Of a DNA stretch of 64,000 nt, positions 17,401 to 25,657 are shown one piece after another (within the stretch, counting starts at the first letter, position 1; each line of letters starts with the position of its first letter). Origin of the DNA: Flavobacterium cauense R2A-7 (GTDB lineage Bacteria > Bacteroidota > Bacteroidia > Flavobacteriales > Flavobacteriaceae); assembly GCF_000498475.1 (NCBI RefSeq), contig NZ_AVBI01000001.1:310001-374000 (forward strand). Direction: 5' to 3'. Under the pieces are notes generated by a model, which saw only the letters and a program-made list of their open reading frames with translations, was not told where the DNA came from and made no database searches. The position numbers were made by a program, and so were the translations under genes.

Positions 17401-18581
17401 CACTAAACCATGTTCCGCCAACACCTTTTAATTATACCATTGGGTATTTTTACAATCCTAACGGTACTAATCCGGTTGCTCCGGGAACAGTATTTAACAC
17501 TCCGAATACCCAAACAACCGTATACGTCTTTGCCACAAATGGGGATCGAATTACCTGCACTCAGGAAGACAGTTTCATAATCACTGTTTCCGAGACTCCG
17601 GTATTGCCCAATTACCCTACCGGTAACGAATATTGTGGAAGCTATACTTTACCGACATTTCCCACCGTAAATTACAACATCAATTATTATTCACAATCCG
17701 GTGGAGTAGGCCTCATAACTCCAACCGCATACACTTATTCAACCCCGGGAACGTATACCGTTTATGTATACGCATCTGCAACTAACAATCCAAATTGCAA
17801 TGACGAAACCCAGTTTACTTTTACCATACATCCATTATTAGATATTGATTTTCCGGATGGAATTATATGTGTGGATCCAACAACAAACGAAACCATACGT
17901 CCTTATACCATAAACACCGGTTTGAATCCAGCTATCTATACTGTCGACTGGTATTTAGGTGCTACATTGATGGGAACCGGACCAAATTATACGGCTACAC
18001 AAGAAGGCACATACGATGTTCGGTTTACAAAACTTATCCCGGACGTAGGAACGAATTGTAATTTTAAAGACACCCAAGTAGTTGTTTCGAAATCGAGTGC
18101 TGCTTTGGCTACTTTAACACTAAGTGGTGCTTTTGAAAATCAAATCGATATTATTGTAACTATTAATGGTGGGTATGGCAATTATTTATTCCAATTGGAT
18201 GACGGACCATTTCAGTCCGGAAATATTTTCTACAATGTAGCTTCCGGCGAACACTTTATCACGATTAAAGACAACAAAGGCGGATGTAACGATTTGGTTT
18301 TACGGGCTGATGTTCTTCATTACCCTAATTTCTTCACTCCCAATGGAGATAACCATAACGACTATTGGAACATTTGGGATTTAAAAAACCAACCGGATGC
18401 GCAAATCAATATTTACGACCGGTATGGCAAGCTGCTGAAACAAATCAGTCCGGCAGGTAACGGATGGGACGGAACCTATAATGGCCAACCCCTTCCCTCT
18501 ACTGACTATTGGTTTCAGGTATTTTATAAGTTAAACAATCAGTCAAGGGAATTCAGAGCCCATTTCAGCATGAAACGATAA
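14406..18581 (+). CDS. Large secreted repeat protein with anchor-L domain and type IX secretion (type B) sorting domain
   Basis: 1391 residues. A signal peptide (MERILHITLLLFCIVSHSQ) fixes the start at 14406 rather than the in-frame TTG at 14337, which precedes the -7 element. A choice-of-anchor L domain (about 27-235) contains FDFLFASNEYGQYQ. Many Ig/PKD-like repeats of roughly 85-110 residues follow, each starting with a cysteine strand such as ECSSFTLPVIVNGTYY. The last 85 residues (FFTPNGDNHNDYWNI and DRYGKLLKQ) are the gliding-motility-associated C-terminal domain that directs export through the type IX system. Surface adhesion or matrix binding is inferred; no ligand is evident. Confidence 0.9.
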   Translation: MERILHITLLLFCIVSHSQTITVDDTSRTPAQLVNLLLGNSCVEVSNISVSSTQSVAYFNQNGSVFPINEGIIIRNGHAIFSQGLYNNTNLSTQVNASTDGYLQTLSNNSGQTANITDVAFLEFDFIPLSSTFSFDFLFASNEYGQYQCGFSDVFAFVLTDLGSGISNNLAVIPGTSTPVTVKDIRDAAYNNSCSSNNPNFFGVYNVNNPAASTLNMRGHTVVMNASSAVTPGNPYKIRLVIGDYNDPGYDSAVFLAAGSFTTTLDLGPDRIICTGDSYTLDTNLDATYNYQWLFNGGPIPGANNPTYTVTQSGTYTVEITKGTCFITDTVIFNDLMVTNPINLQTCNTGSPTYTFDLTLNNEAQLGIDTAVYDIFYYLSPADIASNTPIPSGTLNSFNSAGGQTIYIKIFNTQTGNFCDAVYQFDLIVTNAVTTGTNISASICDNPNGQSFNLLNFNLPILNGASVANYTISYYNTQSDAQLGSNSIGSSVNIPTGTVSMTLWAQMQDVSNPNCFAVTSVLITVNPLPVVDTIPDPLECSSFTLPVIVNGTYYTGPNATGTQLNPGDTIDLSGTYYIFAGPDANGCTNESSFTATFIDEYIPVLDHCGTFTVPQPPFNVGAFYTDFGGPTGSGVLIPEGTVFTNATQATISQNLYYYAEMNSSVCVDRLFTINIHPIPLADDPSDITTCNAYTLPALTNGNYYALSGGPSAAGQIPFSAGDQITSSQTVYVFNSNPNCSIENSFTVNIVDTSVFTPVSACGSYTLPAISFGGYYDAPMGGGNPIDPNIPITTSQIVYFFANTSTLPNCTANLNYNITINALPIVDSITSGTYCGEFVLPVLTNGTYFTLPGGPTAIGQTPLSAGNIIDLTGTHLNPGTYYIYNGPNANNCTNESSFTISLNPFPPADGVLDRVECSPYSLSSPINGTIYTAPGGPSGGGSAVSSSDVFNTTMTFYLYNIDNTTGCAIEKPFTVTYSGLNLPDYPDVNVCEFENFTLPTLNHVPPTPFNYTIGYFYNPNGTNPVAPGTVFNTPNTQTTVYVFATNGDRITCTQEDSFIITVSETPVLPNYPTGNEYCGSYTLPTFPTVNYNINYYSQSGGVGLITPTAYTYSTPGTYTVYVYASATNNPNCNDETQFTFTIHPLLDIDFPDGIICVDPTTNETIRPYTINTGLNPAIYTVDWYLGATLMGTGPNYTATQEGTYDVRFTKLIPDVGTNCNFKDTQVVVSKSSAALATLTLSGAFENQIDIIVTINGGYGNYLFQLDDGPFQSGNIFYNVASGEHFITIKDNKGGCNDLVLRADVLHYPNFFTPNGDNHNDYWNIWDLKNQPDAQINIYDRYGKLLKQISPAGNGWDGTYNGQPLPSTDYWFQVFYKLNNQSREFRAHFSMKR

Positions 18582-18585
18582 ACCA

Positions 18586-18616
18586 AAACCCAATCATCAT
18601 ATGGTCGGGTTTTTCT
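18586..18616 (+). terminator. Probable terminator after the large secreted protein gene
   Basis: AAAACCC at about 18585-18591 pairs with GGGTTTT at 18607-18613, followed by a T-rich tract. The loop is long, so this is a weaker call. Confidence 0.55.
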
Positions 18617-18640
18617 TTTAAATAATCCTTTGCAACTTTG

Positions 18641-18648
18641 TACCTTTG
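18641..18648 (+). promoter_or_regulatory. -7 promoter element of thiL
   Basis: TACCTTTG, 21 bases before the chosen ATG. Confidence 0.55.
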
Positions 18649-18669
18649 CAATTCAGCAACTTTAAAAAA

Positions 18670-19722
18670 ATGATTGAAGATAAAAACCAACAACGAACCA
18701 GCATTGCGCAATTAGGTGAATTCGGTTTGATAGACCATTTGACCAAACAGTTTGAAATCGTACAGCCTTCCACGATAAAAGGCATTGGCGATGATGCGGC
18801 TGTTATGGATTTCAAAGACAAGAAAGTTGTCGTTTCCACTGATTTACTAATCGAAGGCGTTCATTTCGATTTGGCTTACATGCCCTTAAAACATTTGGGT
18901 TATAAAGCTGTGGCGGCTAATGTTTCCGACATCTGTGCGATGAATGCGAAACCCACACAAATTACGGTTTCCATTGCGGTTTCCAATCGTTTTCCGTTGG
19001 AAGCATTGGAAGAATTGTTTGCCGGAATTGCAATCGCTGCTAAAACTTACGAAGTGGATGTGATTGGTGGCGATACCACTTCTTCTCAAAAAGGACTGAT
19101 TATTTCGATTACGGCTATCGGAGAAGCGAATGAAGATGAAATTGTGTACCGAAGTGGTGCCAGCGAAACCGATTTATTAGTGGTTTCCGGTGATATTGGA
19201 GCAGCTTATATGGGATTACAGGTTTTGGAACGTGAAAAACAGGTATTCTTGGTCAATCCGAACAACCAACCCGATTTAGACAATTACACTTATCTGATAG
19301 AACGCCAGTTAAAACCGGAAGCGCGTGTGGATGTGCGTGAACTTTTGGAAAAACTGGAAATCAAACCAACTTCCATGATTGACATTTCTGACGGATTATC
19401 TTCCGAAATTATGCATTTGTGCAAACAGTCGGAAGTAGGCTGTAATCTGTACGAAGATAAATTACCATTGGATCCGCAGTTTATCAATGTGTGTGAGGAG
19501 TTCAATATCGACAGTACTACGGTAGCCATTAACGGCGGGGAAGATTACGAATTGTTGTTCACCATTAAAATGGAAGATTTTGACAAGATTAAAGGGAACC
19601 CGAATTTCTCCATCATTGGCCATATGACGCAACAAAGCGAAGGTATTCATTTGGTTACCCGCGCCAATACAAGAATCGAATTGAAAGCAAGAGGCTGGGA
19701 TGCCATGAGCGAAGACGTTTAA
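18670..19722 (+). CDS. thiL: Thiamine-monophosphate kinase
   Basis: 350 residues of the PurM/AIRS-like fold. It phosphorylates thiamine monophosphate to the diphosphate cofactor. Visible motifs are GIGDDAAVMDF and DLLIEGVHFD (Mg-ATP site), VIGGDTTSS, MIDISDGLSSEIMH and INGGEDYELLF. The start at 18670 is preferred because an earlier in-frame ATG (18646) overlaps the -7 element. It stands alone, not with other thi genes, and is followed by a terminator. Confidence 0.94.
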   Translation: MIEDKNQQRTSIAQLGEFGLIDHLTKQFEIVQPSTIKGIGDDAAVMDFKDKKVVVSTDLLIEGVHFDLAYMPLKHLGYKAVAANVSDICAMNAKPTQITVSIAVSNRFPLEALEELFAGIAIAAKTYEVDVIGGDTTSSQKGLIISITAIGEANEDEIVYRSGASETDLLVVSGDIGAAYMGLQVLEREKQVFLVNPNNQPDLDNYTYLIERQLKPEARVDVRELLEKLEIKPTSMIDISDGLSSEIMHLCKQSEVGCNLYEDKLPLDPQFINVCEEFNIDSTTVAINGGEDYELLFTIKMEDFDKIKGNPNFSIIGHMTQQSEGIHLVTRANTRIELKARGWDAMSEDV

Positions 19723-19748
19723 AAACCACATCTCCTGCATAAAGAAAA

Positions 19749-19790
19749 ACGGGTGACAATAATTTAAAAATTACCATCACCCGTCTTTTA
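19749..19790 (+). terminator. Intrinsic terminator after thiL
   Basis: ACGGGTGA (19749-19756) pairs with TCACCCGT (19777-19784), then CTTTTA. Confidence 0.7.
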
Positions 19791-19808
19791 TTCAGTTGTT
19801 ATTTTTTA

Positions 19809-20048
19809 TCATTTAAAAAAATAAATATCAAGAAACATCGACACTATAAGCAAAGTAACCAAAAGTATGAAAAAGAACGTTTTCCTTTTATAATTGGACC
19901 CCTGACGTTCCTTATTTATAACAAATTTATCCAATAACGCAATAACAAGTAATAGAGATAAAACTATAATTTTTAATACTTTATTTTCTATAAAAAACAA
20001 ACAAAGTAAAGTCACTGCAAATAGTAGCAAATTGAATCTTTTTCCCAT
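19809..20048 (-). CDS. Small membrane protein of unknown function
   Basis: 79 residues from the ATG at 20048. Three hydrophobic stretches are seen: FNLLLFAVTLLCLFFIE, VLKIIVLSLLLVIALL and FFFILLVTLLIVSMFLDIYFF, separated by short basic loops. An upstream in-frame ATG at 20075 would overlap the preceding gene by 19 bases and is less likely. The gene sits 8 bases after a lipoprotein gene, and the pair is probably one transcript. It is AT-rich compared with its neighbours. I do not recognise the family. Confidence 0.6.
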   Translation of the reverse strand: MGKRFNLLLFAVTLLCLFFIENKVLKIIVLSLLLVIALLDKFVINKERQGSNYKRKTFFFILLVTLLIVSMFLDIYFFK

Positions 20049-20056
20049 CTTGTAAA

Positions 20057-20746
20057 TTAAATTGAGCTCAAACAACTTTTATAATCACTCTTAGCAGATT
20101 TAGCACATTGTCTGTAAGCTACATAAGCTCCTGCAAGCCCAAGAGTTCCAAGCAATCCACCCGTTGTTAGAGTAACGATTCCACCAGCAATAGCTGCGCC
20201 GGCTCCACATAAATAAATATCTTCCTGATAATCCGCAAAACATTCTTGAGCAGGTGTTTTGTATAAAACAGAAGTATTTCTATCTTTTAAAATCTCATGT
20301 ATTTTTTTCTCCAACTGAATTTTACCTTCCTCACTTGTTAATTTCTCATTTTCAATATACGTTTCGAAATACTCTCTAATATAATTCTCTTCATAGAAAT
20401 AATCTTCCGCCTTCTCATAACCTATTGTCTGATAAAACTGCTCAAAATCCTCAGAGGTTAAATTTTTCATTTCGCTATTAGCAAACCCTACTAAAAACAC
20501 ATCTTCATTAGAGCCTTCTTCGTAGTTATCAATTTTAGCTGTTATTTTATCATGTCGCTCAATAATCAAATTCGCTAAACCATCCAAGGTAACATCTTCA
20601 ATTCTAGAGGAAATTATATTATTGTGGGTATCATGACCACTATTTACCACAGAATTATCATCGTTTGAAGAACAAGATAACAGAATAGAAGTGAAAAATA
20701 TCAGATTAAAAAAATGCGCAATTACTTTGCTATTATTTTTATTCAT
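20057..20746 (-). CDS. Lipoprotein of unknown function with a C-terminal twin CX10C glycine-rich helical hairpin
   Basis: 229 residues. The lipobox ILLSC puts the lipidated cysteine at residue 25. A charged, probably helical middle (about 50-160) follows. The tail has four cysteines in a mirror pattern: Cys169-x10-Cys180 and Cys214-x10-Cys225, with a Gly/Ala-rich hydrophobic helix (181-213) between them. Two disulfides could clamp a helical hairpin around a glycine-zipper segment. Low GC and position between two terminators suggest acquisition. No function can be assigned; a role in membrane interaction is only a guess. Confidence 0.7.
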   Translation of the reverse strand: MNKNNSKVIAHFFNLIFFTSILLSCSSNDDNSVVNSGHDTHNNIISSRIEDVTLDGLANLIIERHDKITAKIDNYEEGSNEDVFLVGFANSEMKNLTSEDFEQFYQTIGYEKAEDYFYEENYIREYFETYIENEKLTSEEGKIQLEKKIHEILKDRNTSVLYKTPAQECFADYQEDIYLCGAGAAIAGGIVTLTTGGLLGTLGLAGAYVAYRQCAKSAKSDYKSCLSSI

Positions 20747-20799
20747 TTTTGTAAAATTTTAATTGTTAAATGTTTTTTGGTTAACCGCTGGCAAAGATT

Positions 20800-20815
20800 A
20801 AAAAAAAAAAAAAAA
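20800..20815. repeat. Poly-A tract of 16 bases
   Basis: An uninterrupted A16 run upstream of the lipoprotein gene; on the minus strand, T16 before its start. Prone to slippage, so its length may vary. Confidence 0.9.
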
Positions 20816-20897
20816 CTTATCAAATAGAAAGTTAAAAAATATTGCTTTTTTCTTACAAATACCTGAAAATCAACATCTATAAAATTCTTACAAAAAG

Positions 20898-20936
20898 AAA
20901 ATCCCAAACTCCTTTAATTGGAATTTGGGATTTTTA
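20898..20936 (-). terminator. Intrinsic terminator after glyS
   Basis: AAAATCCCAAA (20898-20908) pairs with TTTGGGATTTT (20924-20934); the minus-strand 3' side is T-rich. Confidence 0.8.
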
Positions 20937-20956
20937 TACTAGATACTTAAAGATAC

Positions 20957-22498
20957 TTACATTTTCATCAACCAGTTTCTCATGGAAACCTCGCTGTTGA
21001 TAATGCTTCTTAATTCTTCAATTTTAACTCGATCCTGTTGCATGGAATCACGGTGACGAATCGTAACCGTTTGGTCTTCCAACGTTTGGTGATCTACCGT
21101 AATACAGAAAGGCGTTCCTAATGCATCTTGTCTTCTGTAACGACGACCCACCGCATCTTTTTCGTCATACGCCACATTGAAATCCCATTTCAGGTCTTCG
21201 ATGATTTGTCGGGCAACTTCAGGTAAACCGTCTTTTTTCACCAATGGTAAAACGGCTGCTTTTGTAGGCGCCAATACGGAAGGTAATTGCAATACCGTTC
21301 TTGTGGAACCGTCTTCCAACGTTTCTTCTTTCAAAGAATTGGAGAAAACCGCCAGGAACATACGATCCAAACCTACGGAAGTTTCCACCACATATGGGGT
21401 GTAATTCTGGTTCAATTCGGTATCGAAATACTGCATTTTTTTACCTGAGAATTGTTCGTGTGCTTTCAAATCGAAATCGGTACGCGAATGAATTCCTTCC
21501 AATTCTTTAAATCCGAACGGGAAGTTGAATTCGATATCCGCAGCAGCATTGGCATAATGTGCTAACTTCTCATGGTCGTGAAAACGGTAATTTTCCTTTC
21601 CTAAACCAAGCGATAAATGCCAATTCAAACGGGTATTTTTCCAGTACTCGTAGTATTTCATTTCTTCGCCCGGACGAACGAAAAACTGCATTTCCATCTG
21701 TTCGAATTCACGCATACGGAAGATAAACTGACGCGCTACGATTTCATTACGGAAGGCTTTCCCTGTTTGCGCAATTCCGAACGGAATCTTCATACGACCG
21801 GTTTTTTGAACGTTCAGGAAGTTTACGAAAATCCCCTGAGCCGTTTCCGGACGCAAATACAAGTCCATTGCTGAATCGGCGGAAGCCCCCAATTTGGTTC
21901 CGAACATTAAATTGAACTGACGTACTTCGGTCCAGTTTTTAGAACCCGTTTCCGGATCGGCTATTTCCAGTTCCTCAATTAACGCTTTTACATCGGCCAG
22001 ATTTTCCGTTTCCAACGAACGCGCCATACGCTCCAGAATTTCTTTTTTCTTCCCAAGATATTCCATTACACGCGCATTGGTGGTAACGAATTCCTGTTCG
22101 TTAAAAGCTTCCCCAAAACGGGCTCTGGCTTTCTCGATTTCTTTTTGCGCTTTTTGGTTTAATTTTTCGGCATAATCCTCGATTAAAACATCCGCACGGT
22201 ATCTTTTTTTGGAATCTTTGTTGTCAATTAGCGGATCGTTAAACGCATCTACATGTCCGGAAGCTTTCCAGGTAGTCGGGTGCATAAAAATTGCCGAGTC
22301 AAGACCCACAATGTTTTCATGCATCTGTACCATGGATTTCCACCAATAGTCACGGATGTTCTTCTTTAGTTCCACTCCGTTTTGAGCATAGTCGTAAACA
22401 GCGCTCAATCCATCATAAATTTCGCTCGACTGGAAAATAAATCCATATTCTTTTGCGTGCGAAACCACATTTTTAAATAAGTCTTCTTGTTTTGCCAT
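20957..22498 (-). CDS. glyS: Glycyl-tRNA synthetase, single-chain class II type
   Basis: 513 residues of the homodimeric (alpha-2) kind found in Bacteroidetes, not the two-gene alpha/beta form. Class II features are LRPETAQGIFVNF, the motif 2 region KAFRNEIVARQFIFRMREFEQME, and motif 3 near SVGLDRMFLAVF. An anticodon-binding domain follows (about 395-500). It charges tRNA-Gly in the cytoplasm. A minus-strand TACTTTTG ends 7 bases before the ATG, so the mRNA has little or no leader. No T-box is visible. Confidence 0.96.
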   Translation of the reverse strand: MAKQEDLFKNVVSHAKEYGFIFQSSEIYDGLSAVYDYAQNGVELKKNIRDYWWKSMVQMHENIVGLDSAIFMHPTTWKASGHVDAFNDPLIDNKDSKKRYRADVLIEDYAEKLNQKAQKEIEKARARFGEAFNEQEFVTTNARVMEYLGKKKEILERMARSLETENLADVKALIEELEIADPETGSKNWTEVRQFNLMFGTKLGASADSAMDLYLRPETAQGIFVNFLNVQKTGRMKIPFGIAQTGKAFRNEIVARQFIFRMREFEQMEMQFFVRPGEEMKYYEYWKNTRLNWHLSLGLGKENYRFHDHEKLAHYANAAADIEFNFPFGFKELEGIHSRTDFDLKAHEQFSGKKMQYFDTELNQNYTPYVVETSVGLDRMFLAVFSNSLKEETLEDGSTRTVLQLPSVLAPTKAAVLPLVKKDGLPEVARQIIEDLKWDFNVAYDEKDAVGRRYRRQDALGTPFCITVDHQTLEDQTVTIRHRDSMQQDRVKIEELRSIINSEVSMRNWLMKM

Positions 22499-22505
22499 AG
22501 TGACG

Positions 22506-22513
22506 CAAAAGTA
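22506..22513 (-). promoter_or_regulatory. -7 promoter element of glyS
   Basis: The minus strand reads TACTTTTG, 7 bases before the start codon. Confidence 0.55.
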
Positions 22514-22564
22514 TAAAAATAGGATGGGAAAAAATAGCCTGAAAACTATCTTTTTGGAAGATTT

Positions 22565-23236
22565 TTAATTGACTCTGAAATTAGCAGAACCGATAACATC
22601 TCCTTTATGAATGAGATTAATTTTGTAATCCCCCACGATTAACTGATGCTGGTGAAGGTTAATGAAAAAACAGGCATCGGTATCCAATCGATCGTAATGT
22701 ACTTCCTTGGCTAATTTGGTTTCCAGTTTTCCTTTCAGAGCCAACAAACGGTTTTTTGGATTAACAATCTGAATATACAATTGCTTATCCCCCGGCTCAA
22801 TATCCTTATTGGCTTCCAAAGTAAAAAGCACCCGAACCTGATCAATTTTTGACGACACATTGGTTTCCACCACATCGTTTGAGATGATACGAACCCCACG
22901 GGCACTCATATTAATTGCTTTAAGTTTTTTTAAAACGGTTTTTTTTATTCCCGAATGAACCGCAAGATGTTTCGGCTTCTTATGGGAAGTCGTTTCTAAG
23001 GGGGTTGGAGTGATTATCGTTTCGGTTTTTTCTTCCCGGAAGGCTTTCAACGAATCGTATCGTTTCAGTATTTCAGAAATCTGATTCTGATGTATGGAAT
23101 TCTCCAAAGAAATTTTATCTTTGAGCTGTTTATTTTGTTCAGAAAAATCATACAACTTAAAAGAAACAATGATTAATCCGACAACAAGAAAACCGACTCC
23201 TGAAGTAGTCAAGTGTAATAATTTGGAATGTGGCAT
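22565..23236 (-). CDS. Single-pass membrane protein with coiled coil, unknown function
   Basis: 223 residues. A membrane helix (TTSGVGFLVVGLIIVSFKLY, about 9-28) is followed by a heptad-rich stretch (30-70), a basic linker, and a C-terminal domain of about 130 residues rich in beta strands (VRVLFTLEANKDIEPGDKQL to SANFRVN). The arrangement suggests a cytoplasmic tip, a bilayer anchor and a periplasmic beta domain. Similar flavobacterial proteins are sometimes mislabelled as ParA-like; no P-loop is seen here. It is divergent from comF. Confidence 0.75.
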   Translation of the reverse strand: MPHSKLLHLTTSGVGFLVVGLIIVSFKLYDFSEQNKQLKDKISLENSIHQNQISEILKRYDSLKAFREEKTETIITPTPLETTSHKKPKHLAVHSGIKKTVLKKLKAINMSARGVRIISNDVVETNVSSKIDQVRVLFTLEANKDIEPGDKQLYIQIVNPKNRLLALKGKLETKLAKEVHYDRLDTDACFFINLHQHQLIVGDYKINLIHKGDVIGSANFRVN

Positions 23237-23304
23237 TTTACTTTAAAAAATATTATACCACAAAGTACTGCTCCCATTATAAAACGCCTAAAAAAATCGA
23301 TGAA

Positions 23305-23988
23305 ATGATAAAAAACCTGATTAACTTACTCTTTCCGAAACTCTGTCTGGGTTGTGAAAGTCTTCTACGGAACAACGAACCGGTAATCTGCGCGGCTTGC
23401 CGGCACGATTTGCCTTTCACGAACCACTTGACGGTAAAAGACAACGAAACATTCAAGAAATTTTACGGACGTTTACCGGTACATCATGCCTCCTCAATTG
23501 TATATTTTCACAAAAAAGGCCTTGTTCAGGAGCTTATACACAAATTAAAATACAAAGGGGCACAGGAAATCGGGACCTATTTTGGTCAGTTGTACGGATC
23601 TGAACTGACCACACTTCAGTCGGCTGAAACATTCGACACCATTATTCCGGTTCCGCTGCATGCGAAAAAACACCATGAAAGAGGCTACAATCAGGTGACT
23701 TCTTTTGGACAGGCTTTATCCGAACTTATAGGCATACCGCTGAACGAAAATCTTTTAATCCGAAATCGGTATTCCAACACCCAAACTCAAAAAAACCTGT
23801 TGGGCAGAACGGAAATCAATACCAATCTTTTCGACGTAACTTTTTCGGAAAAAGACCACAACAAACATTTTTTGCTCATTGATGATGTCATTACCAGCGG
23901 TTCCACTCTCGAAGCCTGCGGCAAAGCCCTTCTTAAAATTCCGGGTGCGAAATTGAGTATTGTAACCATTGCTTTTGCGCATTCATAA
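23305..23988 (+). CDS. comF: ComF family phosphoribosyltransferase-like protein
   Basis: 227 residues. The N-terminal zinc-binding half has CLGCESLL and CAACRHDL. The C-terminal half is a type I phosphoribosyltransferase domain with the PRPP loop FLLIDDVITSGSTLEACG. ComF relatives act in DNA uptake in naturally competent bacteria, supplying ssDNA to RecA or a helicase. In non-competent lineages the role is unclear. The start at 23305 (MIKNLINLLFPKLC) matches the family; the longer frame upstream overlaps the divergent gene. Confidence 0.9.
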   Translation: MIKNLINLLFPKLCLGCESLLRNNEPVICAACRHDLPFTNHLTVKDNETFKKFYGRLPVHHASSIVYFHKKGLVQELIHKLKYKGAQEIGTYFGQLYGSELTTLQSAETFDTIIPVPLHAKKHHERGYNQVTSFGQALSELIGIPLNENLLIRNRYSNTQTQKNLLGRTEINTNLFDVTFSEKDHNKHFLLIDDVITSGSTLEACGKALLKIPGAKLSIVTIAFAHS

Positions 23989-24043
23989 TTTTAAGTAAAA
24001 CATTTCGTTTCCACTAAATATAATTGTTATTTTGTACTGTTAA

Positions 24044-25657
24044 ATGAAATTCAGGATGTTAAAATCAAGACTACTACTTTTTATCGTTTTCTTCTCAATC
24101 TTAGTGACGGGTTGCGCCAAAAGAGGTACCATTACCGGAGGCACAAAAGACACTATTCCACCCGTTATTGTTAACAGTCTGCCTAAGAATTTCAGCACCG
24201 ATTTTAAAGGCGATTTCATCAAAATCAATTTTAACGAATACATTAAGGTAAAAGACATCAACAAACAACTAATCATTTCGCCTCCCATGAAAAACGCACC
24301 CATAATTGTTCCTATGGGTAACGCCAGTAAATTCATCACCATCAAATTATTGGATACTTTAAAAGCAAACACTACTTACAGTTTTAACTTCGGTCAAAGT
24401 ATTGTCGACAACAATGAGGGAAATCCGTATTCGCAGTTTAAATATGTAATGTCAACCGGAAGCTATATTGATTCTCTAAAATTGGGCGGTGTAATCAAAG
24501 ATGCCTATTCCAAAAAACCGGACAATTTTGTAACCGTAATGCTCTATGAAGCAGAAACATTTACCGATTCTACTATTTATAAAAAACCGCCACACTACGT
24601 TACCAATACCCTAGACAGTTTGAAAACCTATACGCTGGAAAATCTAAAACCGGGAAAATACCATCTGATTGCTTTAAAGGACCAAAACAACAATTACCGT
24701 TTTAATCCGAAAGACGATAAAATCGGGTTTATGAAATTTCCCATTACCATTCCTACCGATACGCTTTACAAACTGGAGCTTTTTAAAGAAAAACCGGTTT
24801 TTAAAGCCCAAAAACCATCTCAGGCAAGCACCAACAGACTTCTTTTAGGCTTTGAAGGCAATCCGAAAAACACCAAGATAACGGTAAACAATGGCAAGGA
24901 AAATATAGACACCCGTTTTACCCGTTTCACCGGAAAAGATTCTTTACAGATTTGGATTCCGAAAATAAAAACGGATTCGCTTCAGATAACCGTTACAAAC
25001 GACAGATACTCGAAAACATTCACTTCCCGACTTAAAGAAATGAAAACGACTGATACCCTTGCCATAAGCGCCAAACAAAAGGGAATACTGAATTTTCGCG
25101 AGACATTTACTTTGAACACCTCATTACCCCTTTCGAAAATTGATAATTCGAAAATTTCCATTATCAAAAAAGATTCCTCATCCATTGCTTTTACTCCAAA
25201 ATATAAGGAAATGGAAGGAGAAATTGAATTGGATTTCAAGAAAGAGGAAAACGAAAAATACAACATCACATTATTGCCGGGTGCCTTAACCGATTTTTAC
25301 GGAAAAACAAACGACACCCTTATTTTTTCAGTTCCCACTAAAAACTTCACAGATTATGGAAACCTGAAACTTACCTTAGAAAATGTAAACCGTTTCCCGG
25401 TTATGGTGGAGCTCTTGGACAGCAAAGAAAATGTTGTTGCTTTCGCGTATTCCGAAAAGGAAACCGTTTTAAATTTTGAGGCTTTGGAACCCAATAAATA
25501 CAGCCTTAGAGTGGTTTACGACGACAATAAAGACGGCGAATGGACTACCGGAAATTATCTGGAAAAACGACAGGCAGAGGAGATTATTTATTTCCCCAAA
25601 GAACTCGACATACGCGCTAATTGGGATGTCGACCAAGTTTTTACTCTCTCAAAGTAA
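24044..25657 (+). CDS. Lipoprotein with N-terminal Big_5 (Ig-like) domain
   Basis: 537 residues. The lipobox ILVTGC puts the lipidated cysteine at residue 24. The Ig-like Big_5 domain (about 38-130) contains PPVIVNSLPKN and INFNEYIKVKDINKQLIISP. Further beta-rich domains follow, ending near VYDDNKDGEWTTGNYL, a pattern shared by a conserved Bacteroidetes outer-membrane lipoprotein of unknown role. Met5 (24056) is an alternative start. Its end overlaps the convergent amidase gene by 17 bases. Confidence 0.85.
   Translation: MKFRMLKSRLLLFIVFFSILVTGCAKRGTITGGTKDTIPPVIVNSLPKNFSTDFKGDFIKINFNEYIKVKDINKQLIISPPMKNAPIIVPMGNASKFITIKLLDTLKANTTYSFNFGQSIVDNNEGNPYSQFKYVMSTGSYIDSLKLGGVIKDAYSKKPDNFVTVMLYEAETFTDSTIYKKPPHYVTNTLDSLKTYTLENLKPGKYHLIALKDQNNNYRFNPKDDKIGFMKFPITIPTDTLYKLELFKEKPVFKAQKPSQASTNRLLLGFEGNPKNTKITVNNGKENIDTRFTRFTGKDSLQIWIPKIKTDSLQITVTNDRYSKTFTSRLKEMKTTDTLAISAKQKGILNFRETFTLNTSLPLSKIDNSKISIIKKDSSSIAFTPKYKEMEGEIELDFKKEENEKYNITLLPGALTDFYGKTNDTLIFSVPTKNFTDYGNLKLTLENVNRFPVMVELLDSKENVVAFAYSEKETVLNFEALEPNKYSLRVVYDDNKDGEWTTGNYLEKRQAEEIIYFPKELDIRANWDVDQVFTLSK

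Noticed and set aside
20957..22560. T-box or other leader upstream of glyS
   Set aside because: The promoter lies 7 bases before the ATG, leaving no room for a leader RNA.
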